This document shows positions 1 through 5,130 of a stretch of DNA of 5,130 bases, piece by piece (position 1 is the first letter of the stretch; every line of letters starts with the position of its first letter). The position numbers and the translations under genes are program-made. This DNA is from an uncultured Aquimarina sp. GTDB taxonomy: Bacteria; Bacteroidota; Bacteroidia; Flavobacteriales; Flavobacteriaceae. The stretch covers positions 1 through 5,130 of the forward strand of contig CALGNG010000100.1 in assembly GCA_937958735.1 (NCBI GenBank), given 5' to 3'. The notes beneath the pieces were generated by a model. The model was not told the origin of the DNA, made no database searches, and saw only the letters and a list, made by a program, of their open reading frames with translations.

Positions 1-310
1 GGCTCTAGGTTTTTTTTAGAGCTATTTTTAATAGGAAGAGAGGCTTATTATGTTAACTTTCCTTCTAGTGCTAATCTTATAGATGGCAGTTTAATATTCT
101 GCTAGAGGGAAGTAGTTGTTATTTTTATTAAGTTAGAGTAACGAAGGATGGCTTATTTTAGTTGTATAAGCCCTTTTAAGTGCTTAAGTAAGTTGTTTTT
201 GAAAGAATATAGCTTGGTTTACGAATGTGCTTTAATCTTAATTTATAGGGATAAAGTGTTATGAATTCGAATTTACATCGGAATGATGTTGGAATAAATA
301 GAAGTTAAAT
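1..310. other. Intergenic region without a recognisable gene
   Basis: No convincing gene is seen on either strand in these 310 bases. The stretch is AT-rich and holds two weak inverted repeats. One is GCTCTA (2-7) against TAGAGC (17-22), followed by TATTTTTA, which could be a weak plus-strand terminator for a gene left of the window. The other is an imperfect 11-bp repeat (58-68 against 102-112, two G-T type pairs) with a 33-nt loop. A 38-codon ATG-to-stop frame lies at 148-264 on the plus strand, but nothing supports its being coding. The region ends at the terminator hairpin at 311-350. No tRNA, tmRNA or SRP RNA signature was recognised. Confidence 0.6.
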
Positions 311-350
311 AAAAAGTCCCCAATTCTAATTTTAGAATTGGGGACTTTTT
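311..350. terminator. Bidirectional intrinsic terminator after folD
   Basis: A perfect 18-bp inverted repeat (arms 311-328 and 333-350, loop ATTT) has a GTCCCC/GGGGAC core. The outer ends are A5 on the left and T5 on the right, so each strand's transcript ends in a U-tract within or just after the stem. It lies 37 nt past the folD stop codon on the minus strand, so it most likely ends the ffh-folD transcript. By symmetry it would also stop plus-strand transcription arriving from the left. The structure is seen directly and the terminator function is inferred. Confidence 0.88.
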
Positions 351-387
351 GTATTATTATTGCTTTCTAGTATTTAAAACTTAATTT

Positions 388-1269
388 TTAATTAGATTGA
401 TGTCTGGATCTAGAAAGTAGGGTGTTTTTTAAAAGCATAGCTATTGTCATAGGGCCTACTCCTCCAGGGACTGGGGTAATAAATGATGATTTTAGAGCAA
501 CTTCTTGGAAGTCTACGTCTCCAACAATTTTATACCCTCTAGGAGCGTTTTCGTCGGGTACTCTAGTAATACCAACATCTATAATTACAGCACCATCTTT
601 TACCATGTCTCCTTTTAGGAAATTGGGAACTCCTAATGCAGAAATAATAATATCGGCATTCTTAGTAATTTCCGATAGGTTTTGGGTTCTGCTATGGGTT
701 AGAGTAACGGTAGCGTCTCCAGGGTAGCCTTTACGGCTCATTAAGATACTCATTGGTTTACCAACAATATGGCTGCGGCCAATAACTACACAATGTTTTC
801 CGGAAGTTTCTACTTTATAGCGCTCTAGTAGTTCTATAATGCCATAAGGAGTGGCAGGAATAAAGCTAGGCATGTCTAAAGCCATTTTACCAAAATTAGT
901 TGGATGGAAACCATCTACGTCTTTATCTGGGTGTACGGCTAGTAGAATTTTTTCTTCATTAATATGTTTAGGTAAGGGTAATTGTACTATAAAACCATCA
1001 ATATCCTTGTTGTTGTTAAGGGTATCAATTTCTGCTAGTAAAGCCTCTTCGCTAATATCGGCATCTAGTTTTACTAGTGTAGAGTCAAAACCAATACGCT
1101 CACAAGATTTTACTTTGCTGTTTACATAAGTTAAACTAGCACCATTTTCTCCTACTAAAACGGCAGCTAAGTGGGGAACTTTTTCTCCTTTAGCTTTCAT
1201 TTCTGTTACTATTTCAGCAATTTCATTCTTAATGTCGTTGCTTACTTTTTTTCCGTCTAAAATATTCAT
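388..1269 (-). CDS. folD: Bifunctional methylenetetrahydrofolate dehydrogenase / methenyltetrahydrofolate cyclohydrolase
   Basis: FolD is a cytoplasmic, usually homodimeric enzyme. It oxidises 5,10-methylene-THF to 5,10-methenyl-THF with NADP+ and then hydrolyses this to 10-formyl-THF, supplying one-carbon units for purines and formyl-Met-tRNA. The 293-residue length fits the family (E. coli about 288). The N-terminal catalytic domain has the conserved Tyr48 and Lys52 in YVNSKVK, QLPLP at 96-100, and the DKDVDGFHP segment at 115-123 with the conserved Asp119. The Rossmann part has GRSHIVGKP at 164-172, and the signature PGGVGPMT is at 268-275. All key residues are present and the protein looks intact. 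The ATG at 1267-1269 follows the ffh stop by 14 nt and has an A-rich leader (TAAAAATTCC) with no clear Shine-Dalgarno sequence. It is therefore probably cotranscribed with ffh. The hydrophilic tail after about residue 285 is a variable part. Confidence 0.98.
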   Translation of the reverse strand: MNILDGKKVSNDIKNEIAEIVTEMKAKGEKVPHLAAVLVGENGASLTYVNSKVKSCERIGFDSTLVKLDADISEEALLAEIDTLNNNKDIDGFIVQLPLPKHINEEKILLAVHPDKDVDGFHPTNFGKMALDMPSFIPATPYGIIELLERYKVETSGKHCVVIGRSHIVGKPMSILMSRKGYPGDATVTLTHSRTQNLSEITKNADIIISALGVPNFLKGDMVKDGAVIIDVGITRVPDENAPRGYKIVGDVDFQEVALKSSFITPVPGGVGPMTIAMLLKNTLLSRSRHQSN

Positions 1270-1283
1270 GGAATTTTTATCTA

Positions 1284-2621
1284 TTATCGTAATCCAGGCA
1301 TTCCCTGCATCATTTGCATCATGCGTTTTCCACCACTTCCTTGCATCATTTTCATCATTTTACCCATCTGGTTAAATTGCTTTAACAGTTGGTTTACTTC
1401 TTGTACAGAGGTACCAGAACCTTTTCCAATTCGTTTTTTTCTACTGGCATTAATGGATTGTGGATTTTGACGTTCAAAGGCGGTCATAGAATTTATAATG
1501 GCTTCGATGTGTTTAAAGGCATCGTCGTCTACATCAATATCCTTTAAGGCTTTTCCCATTCCAGGAATCATTCCCATTAGATCTTTGATGTTACCCATTT
1601 TTTTGATCTGTTGGATTTGACTTAAAAAATCGTCAAAACCAAACTGATCTTTGGCTATTTTTTTCTGAAGTTTTCGGGCTTCTTCCTCGTCAAATTGTTC
1701 TTGTGCACGCTCTACAAGTGATACCACATCTCCCATTCCTAGGATTCTTTCGGCCATACGGGAAGGATAGAAAACGTCTATAGCTTCCATCTTTTCCCCT
1801 GTACCTACAAACTTTATAGGTTTGTCTACTACAGATTTTATAGAAAGAGCGGCTCCACCACGGGTATCCCCATCTAATTTGGTAAGGATAACTCCGTCAA
1901 AATTTAAAATATCGTTAAAGGCTTTGGCAGTATTTACAGCGTCTTGCCCAGTCATAGCATCTACAACAAACAATGTTTCAGAAGGGGTAATGGCTTTATG
2001 TATGTTGGAAATTTCATTCATCATTTCCTCGTCCACAGCCAAGCGTCCAGCAGTATCCACAATAACCACATTAAAACCATTAGCTTTTGCGTGGGCAAGA
2101 CCGTCTTTAGCAATGGCTACAGGGTCGTTGTTGCCCTTGTCGCTATATACTTCTACACCAATTTGATCTCCTACAATATGTAATTGATCTACTGCAGCTG
2201 GTCTATATACATCACAAGCTACTAATAGGGGCTTGCGCGTTTTTTTGTTTTTAAGGTACTGGGCTAATTTACCAGAAAAAGTAGTTTTACCAGATCCTTG
2301 TAAACCAGACATTAATACTACGGATGGATTGTCGGATAAATTAATACCCATAACATCACCTCCCATTAAATCGGTAAGTTCGTCTTTAACTAACTTTACC
2401 ATTAATTGTCCCGGTTTAAGACTTTTTAAAACGTCTTCTCCCAGTGCTTTTTCTTTTACACGAGCGGTAAAATTTTTAGCTATTTTATAGTTTACATCGG
2501 CATCAACTAAAGCGCGTCTTACTTCTTTTAATGTTTCAGCAACATTAATTTCGGTAATTTGTCCATGTCCTTTTAAAACATGTAATGCTTTGTCTAGTTT
2601 TTCACTTAAATTATCAAACAT
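1284..2621 (-). CDS. ffh: Signal recognition particle protein (SRP54 homologue, GTPase)
   Basis: Ffh binds 4.5S/SRP RNA and the signal sequences of nascent membrane proteins, then docks with the FtsY receptor in a GTP-dependent step to deliver ribosomes to the Sec translocon. The 445 residues match the usual bacterial length. The order is an N-domain helical bundle (about 1-90), the G domain, and the M domain (about 325-445). G-domain motifs are GLQGSGKTT at 106-114 (P-loop), DVYRPAA at 137-143, DTAGR at 189-193, [10 protein letters not shown] at 247-256, and GTGE at 273-276. The SRP-RNA-binding motif [18 protein letters not shown] covers 393-410. The C-terminus is very methionine-rich ([15 protein letters not shown]), as expected for the flexible signal-peptide groove. 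The DTRGG motif has Thr where many homologues have Ala, and this is probably ordinary variation. The ATG at 2619-2621 has an A/T-rich leader without a Shine-Dalgarno sequence. It is the first gene of the ffh-folD operon. Confidence 0.98.
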   Translation of the reverse strand: MFDNLSEKLDKALHVLKGHGQITEINVAETLKEVRRALVDADVNYKIAKNFTARVKEKALGEDVLKSLKPGQLMVKLVKDELTDLMGGDVMGINLSDNPSVVLMSGLQGSGKTTFSGKLAQYLKNKKTRKPLLVACDVYRPAAVDQLHIVGDQIGVEVYSDKGNNDPVAIAKDGLAHAKANGFNVVIVDTAGRLAVDEEMMNEISNIHKAITPSETLFVVDAMTGQDAVNTAKAFNDILNFDGVILTKLDGDTRGGAALSIKSVVDKPIKFVGTGEKMEAIDVFYPSRMAERILGMGDVVSLVERAQEQFDEEEARKLQKKIAKDQFGFDDFLSQIQQIKKMGNIKDLMGMIPGMGKALKDIDVDDDAFKHIEAIINSMTAFERQNPQSINASRKKRIGKGSGTSVQEVNQLLKQFNQMGKMMKMMQGSGGKRMMQMMQGMPGLR

Positions 2622-2646
2622 ATATTTTGGTAATAGTATAGAAACG

Positions 2647-2678
2647 CAAATTTAATTATTTGAAGTTAGGCATACTAA
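2647..2678 (-). promoter_or_regulatory. Candidate promoter of ffh-folD (TAnnTTTG type)
   Basis: On the minus strand TAAATTTG (2654-2647) matches exactly the TAnnTTTG -7 consensus known for the primary sigma factor of Bacteroidota. Twenty bases upstream is TTAG (2678-2675), a 3-of-4 match to the TTTG -33 element at the expected spacing. Transcription would start near 2640, giving an untranslated leader of about 20 nt before the ffh ATG. The match is seen directly and the promoter function is inferred. The weak -33 element and AT-rich background lower confidence. Confidence 0.5.
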
Positions 2679-2824
2679 TATTTTTGGAAATCTATAATAT
2701 AATTTTGCAAATTATAGTTTTATAATACTTATATAGCCCGTTTATTGTAAAAATAAGTTAAGAAAGAATAAGTTGATTTTTTTATAAAGTATGTAATATA
2801 TAGGAGTGTAGCAGTGTGTAGGGT

Positions 2825-2874
2825 TTTAATAAAACAGAAAACCCGATAATTATCGGGTTTTCTGTTTTATTAAA
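2825..2874. terminator. Long palindromic terminator after the DUF547 gene
   Basis: A perfect 50-nt palindrome has 25-base arms, 2825-2849 and 2850-2874. The core CCCGATAATTATCGGG is flanked by A-rich sequence on the left and TTTTCTGTTTTATT on the right, so it can form a stem with a small loop and a U-rich 3' arm in either direction. On the minus strand it begins 68 nt after the DUF547 stop codon, which makes it the likely terminator of that gene. It also insulates the ffh promoter from read-through. No plus-strand gene immediately precedes it. Confidence 0.85.
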
Positions 2875-2942
2875 TTTATTTAACCCTTATAATCTCTAGT
2901 TGTTATAAAGTAGCTAGGATAATAGAGGAATAAAGTAGGGTA

Positions 2943-3656
2943 TTATTTTAAATCGTTTAAAGTCCAATCGTATTCGTAAAAAGAAACTTTAGCTTTTGCA
3001 TCTATAGGTGTTTTTCTGTATTTGTTTAAAAAAGTTACATAAGGTCCAAATTGCTTAAAGTCCTTTGCATACCATTCGAATATTTTAGAAATTTTAACTT
3101 TAGATCCATTAACTTTAATAAAGCTAGGGTTGTTAATAGCAATAACTGTTTGTCTTTGTAATTGGCTTTCTAGTTTGCTAGGAGTATAAGCTTCGGATAT
3201 AATAGGAGGACATCCTAATCCAGCACAAACTAAGGCAAAGTGGAAGCGGGCTTCTTTAGGGAAGTTAGCTCTTAAGACATTATTTTCTATACCATTTAAA
3301 GTAACTTTTTTGTTAGCTATGGTAAATTTTTTAGCATCAAAAAAACCGCCAATTTTTAAAGGGGAAGCTACAGGGTACTTTTCTGTAATGCCTTTTATTA
3401 CAGCTAAATTATAGGAGTTAATATAAAAAGCTTTAAATTCTTTTGGATTACTTTTGGACACAGAAGCGTGAGCAGCAATTTCTAATAAATCGTTTAAAGC
3501 ACTAGGATTGGATTTGATACTGCTATAGTTTACTTTACCATTAGATACGTTTTGTTTAAAAAAAGCATTGGCTTTAGTAAAAAAAGTAGCAGGGACTTGG
3601 GCAAAAGCAAATTGAGTTAATAGTGTTATAGCGATAACAAAGATTGATTTTTTCAT
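2943..3656 (-). CDS. Secreted DUF547 family protein
   Basis: This 237-residue protein starts with a typical signal peptide: Lys2-Lys3, a hydrophobic stretch to about residue 18, then an Ala-rich FAFA-Q site suggesting cleavage near residue 19. There is no lipobox cysteine, so it is predicted to be exported to the periplasm or beyond. The mature part matches the DUF547 pattern: AFYINSYNLAVIKGI at 76-90, NGIENNVLR at 121-129, RFHFALVCAGLGCPP at 137-151 with Cys144 and Cys149, IFEWYAKDF at 192-200, and YEYDWTLND at 228-236 close to the C-terminus. The family has no firmly established biochemical activity; some members have been likened to papain-like or transglutaminase-like folds, but I cannot assign a reaction here. 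It is a single-gene unit ending at the 2825-2874 hairpin and is divergent from the SGNH hydrolase gene. The start is the ATG at 3654-3656, directly preceded by the A-rich TATAAAA. Confidence 0.92.
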   Translation of the reverse strand: MKKSIFVIAITLLTQFAFAQVPATFFTKANAFFKQNVSNGKVNYSSIKSNPSALNDLLEIAAHASVSKSNPKEFKAFYINSYNLAVIKGITEKYPVASPLKIGGFFDAKKFTIANKKVTLNGIENNVLRANFPKEARFHFALVCAGLGCPPIISEAYTPSKLESQLQRQTVIAINNPSFIKVNGSKVKISKIFEWYAKDFKQFGPYVTFLNKYRKTPIDAKAKVSFYEYDWTLNDLK

Positions 3657-3774
3657 TTTTATAGAATTATAATTAACTCTTTATAAGTCGGAAAAAAGAA
3701 CGGTATGCTTACAGATTAGTGCTATAATATTTTTTTAAGTAATTAAAATATTAGATATAATAAGACATTAGTGT
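3657..3774. promoter_or_regulatory. Divergent intergenic region driving the DUF547 and SGNH genes
   Basis: These 118 very AT-rich bases must contain the promoters of both flanking genes, because the genes point away from each other. No full TTTG / TAnnTTTG promoter was found on either strand. TATAAT-like stretches occur at 3723-3728 and 3756-3761. A 9-bp inverted repeat, TAATATTTT (3725-3733) against AAAATATTA (3745-3753) with an 11-nt spacer, sits in the middle. It could be an operator, but in DNA this AT-rich it may be chance. No Shine-Dalgarno sequence precedes either start. Confidence 0.5.
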
Positions 3775-4383
3775 ATGAAGATAACAATTGAAAAAGGTAA
3801 GGTTTACCGCTATTTGGCATTAGGAGATAGTTATACAAAAGGGGAGTCAGTAAAAGAAGAAGAAAGTTTCCCTATGGTGCTGTCTAGAAAAATAGAAGAC
3901 CACTATGGTATTGTGGTGACAAATAAAATTATAGCCACTACAGGTTGGCGTACCGATGAGCTATTAGGAGCTATAGAAAAAGAACCTTTACAAGAAAATT
4001 ATAATTTTGTTAGCCTACTAATAGGGGTAAATAACCAATACCAACGTAAGGCTTTTGAGCAGTATAAAGAAGACTTTGTGGTTTTATTAGATGTGGCATT
4101 AAAACTGGTAGGAGGTAATGCAAAAGCGATAGTGGTGGTATCTATACCCGATTATGCTTATACCCCTATGGGAAAGGGAGATAATGCTGTATCTATGGAG
4201 ATTGATAATTATAATAATTATGCAAAAAAAATAGCGACATTAAAAAATGTAGATTTTTTAAATATTACAGATATTACCCGTAAAGGTTTGGAGGATCCTA
4301 CATTGGTAGCCACGGATAATCTTCATATATCGGAAAAAGTATACCAACAAATTGCACAACGTATTTTTAATCTAAAATTTTAA
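3775..4383 (+). CDS. SGNH/GDSL-type hydrolase (esterase/lipase-like), cytoplasmic
   Basis: This 202-residue protein has the SGNH blocks in order. Block I is ALGDSYTKG at 15-23 with the nucleophile candidate Ser19. A Gly (Gly57, in TTGWRTDELL) stands where block II is expected. Block III is IGVNN at 83-87 with the oxyanion-hole Asn86. Block V is DNLHIS at 181-186, with Asp181 and His184 completing the triad. Such enzymes cleave ester or related acyl bonds; the substrate cannot be told from sequence. The conserved core begins within 15 residues of the start and no signal peptide or lipobox is visible, so it is predicted to be cytoplasmic, unlike many secreted GDSL esterases. The length is that of a single catalytic domain. 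The ATG at 3775-3777 is preceded by ACATTAGTGT with no Shine-Dalgarno sequence. The gene stands alone, divergent from the DUF547 gene and convergent with the metallopeptidase-like gene. Confidence 0.93.
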   Translation: MKITIEKGKVYRYLALGDSYTKGESVKEEESFPMVLSRKIEDHYGIVVTNKIIATTGWRTDELLGAIEKEPLQENYNFVSLLIGVNNQYQRKAFEQYKEDFVVLLDVALKLVGGNAKAIVVVSIPDYAYTPMGKGDNAVSMEIDNYNNYAKKIATLKNVDFLNITDITRKGLEDPTLVATDNLHISEKVYQQIAQRIFNLKF

Positions 4384-4417
4384 ATAGTTGTATTGGTTAA
4401 CTATTTAGTTTTTTGTT
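4381..4417. terminator. Terminator hairpin spanning two convergent stop codons
   Basis: A perfect 9-bp inverted repeat TAAATAGTT (4381-4389) against AACTATTTA (4399-4407), with a 9-nt loop, is followed on the plus strand by GTTTTTTGTT (4408-4417). The left arm begins with the TAA stop of the SGNH gene. The minus-strand stop (4397-4399) lies at the loop/right-arm border, and the right arm covers the last codons of the metallopeptidase gene. It fits a rho-independent terminator for the plus-strand gene. The minus-strand side has only AAATTTTAG after the stem, a weaker tail. The stem is AT-rich, so its strength is uncertain. Confidence 0.65.
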
Positions 4418-5130
4418 AAAATTAAGAATAAGTCTTTCTAGTTGCCATCTTCCGTATATGGATTCTGCATTTTTAAAGGTTTGATCTTTGGATAGTTTTA
4501 AGAACTTCTTCTTATCAAAACGTATTAAATACTCTATAAAAGCGCCTGCTATGGGGTACATAATACTTTCTGGATATTTGTGTGGGTTTAGCCAAAATAT
4601 TTCTATATCAAAATCTACTGGGTTAATAGAAATTCTTCTTTTATAGGCTAAAATTTCTTTAGCCACCTTCATTCGATTTTTATTAGAAAGGTCAAAATAC
4701 ACTCCAATACCTTCGTTTATAAAGCGATTACGGGTATTGTTTTTTTCGTACCAATAAGAAATGCTGTGTGCTATCTCGTGCCCCAAAGTTTGGGATAGTT
4801 TGTTGTGGGAAATACAGTATTTAGGATTGGTAAATCCTAAGAATTTTTTTAGTTTTTTTTGAGCTACACCCGTCGATTTCCAAACAAAAAAATCGATTTT
4901 CTTGGGAAGATTAGTCTGGTAAAAGGTGTTTATAGAGTCAAAAGCCTTGATGCGATCTTCTATGTAGGCATCTATATCCTGAATACTTAGGATGTCTTCG
5001 AAATGAAAAGAGAAGTGGTCGGTGTTAACGCTAATCCAATTTTCGTAAATAGGGTTATATCCAAATAGCAGCGATAGGTTTAGAAACTTTCGATGCACCT
5101 CTCTAGAGCCCTTTACATGTATGGCTTTAC
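4397..5130 (-). CDS. Putative HExxH zinc metallopeptidase (gluzincin-like), 5' end outside window
   Basis: Counting from the GTG at 5096-5098 (233 residues), the zinc-binding motif HEIAH is at 107-111 within TLGHEIAHSISYW. NEGIGVYF at 128-135 then offers Glu129 as the likely third zinc ligand, about 18 residues after the second His, as in gluzincin (MA clan) peptidases. YPIAGAFIEYLI at 181-192 resembles the helix that follows the active site in such proteins, and WISVNTDHFSFHFED at 21-35 resembles their N-terminal strand region. Exact family, substrate and cell location are unknown. Reading upstream of the GTG, the same frame stays open to the window edge (KAIHVKGSREV precedes His2) with no stop. 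GTG starts are uncommon in this kind of genome, so the gene probably begins beyond 5130 and a signal peptide or further domain may be missing here. The alternative is a short protein starting at 5098. It converges on the SGNH gene with 13 nt between stops. Confidence 0.82.
   Translation of the reverse strand, partial: KAIHVKGSREVHRKFLNLSLLFGYNPIYENWISVNTDHFSFHFEDILSIQDIDAYIEDRIKAFDSINTFYQTNLPKKIDFFVWKSTGVAQKKLKKFLGFTNPKYCISHNKLSQTLGHEIAHSISYWYEKNNTRNRFINEGIGVYFDLSNKNRMKVAKEILAYKRRISINPVDFDIEIFWLNPHKYPESIMYPIAGAFIEYLIRFDKKKFLKLSKDQTFKNAESIYGRWQLERLILNFNKKLNS

Larger units (their letters stand above)
2622..2942. other. Intergenic region between ffh and the DUF547 gene
   Basis: This 321-nt gap has no recognisable coding sequence. 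It holds the candidate ffh promoter near its left end (2647-2678, minus strand) and the long terminator palindrome at 2825-2874. Between them, roughly 2680-2824 is AT-rich and otherwise featureless. The one exception is a plus-strand TAATTTTG (2700-2707) that fits a -7 element but lacks a properly spaced -33 partner. Confidence 0.6.

Noticed and set aside
49..81. Ten-codon hydrophobic frame (MLTFLLVLIL) that could be a leader peptide
   Set aside because: No attenuator or downstream plus-strand gene follows it, and such frames are common by chance in AT-rich DNA.
148..264. Plus-strand 38-codon reading frame (MAYFSCISPFK start) with GAAGG directly before the ATG
   Set aside because: It is short, its composition is not protein-like, it has no recognisable domain, the GAAGG abuts the ATG instead of sitting at proper spacing, and no promoter is visible. 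Chance is the simpler explanation.
265..282. TTCGAAT resembling a tRNA/tmRNA T-loop
   Set aside because: The flanking bases cannot form the five-pair T-stem, and no acceptor stem or other tRNA arm is nearby.
422..1129. Plus-strand open frames opposite folD
   Set aside because: They lie antisense inside an intact folD with all its catalytic motifs, and their translations resemble no protein.
1270..1283. Search for a folate-sensing riboswitch ahead of folD
   Set aside because: Only 14 nt separate ffh and folD, which leaves no room for an aptamer.
1822..2490. Plus-strand open frames opposite ffh
   Set aside because: They are antisense shadows of an intact ffh, and no start context or family resemblance supports them.
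1..5130. Mobile element, CRISPR, phage or defence system
   Set aside because: There is no transposase, integrase, direct-repeat array, terminal inverted repeat or target duplication, and all five genes read as ordinary chromosomal genes.

Overview
The window looks like ordinary chromosomal DNA from a member of the Bacteroidota, most likely the class Flavobacteriia. The grounds are low G+C content, A-rich translation starts without Shine-Dalgarno sequences, a TAnnTTTG-type promoter element in front of ffh, and protein sequences typical of that group (a methionine-rich Ffh tail, a secreted DUF547 protein, a short SGNH hydrolase). The species cannot be named from the sequence alone.

Layout. Positions 1-310 are non-coding as far as can be seen. 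They end at a strong 18-bp bidirectional terminator hairpin (311-350). Positions 388-2621 hold a two-gene minus-strand operon: ffh (SRP GTPase) is transcribed first, then folD (one-carbon folate enzyme) 14 nt later. A candidate promoter lies just upstream of ffh at 2647-2678. Intergenic DNA at 2622-2942 also carries a 50-nt perfect palindrome (2825-2874) that should terminate the next minus-strand gene, a secreted DUF547 protein (2943-3656). A 118-nt AT-rich divergent region separates that gene from a plus-strand cytoplasmic SGNH/GDSL hydrolase (3775-4383). The hydrolase converges with a minus-strand HExxH metallopeptidase-like gene (4397 to the right edge). The two are separated by 13 nt, and a terminator hairpin spans both stop codons.

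How the genes work together. ffh and folD are housekeeping genes in one transcript, with no evident biochemical link beyond shared basal expression. The DUF547, SGNH and metallopeptidase genes are each in their own transcription unit, and nothing shows that they form one pathway. The metallopeptidase reading frame stays open to the right edge, so its true start is probably outside the window.

I found no mobile element, CRISPR array, tRNA, rRNA, phage gene or defence system, and no convincing sign of an undescribed system. The points most worth a second look are the compact convergent terminator at 4381-4417, the unexplained non-coding 310 bp at the left end, a possible plus-strand transcript in the ffh/DUF547 gap, and the uncertain N-terminus of the metallopeptidase.
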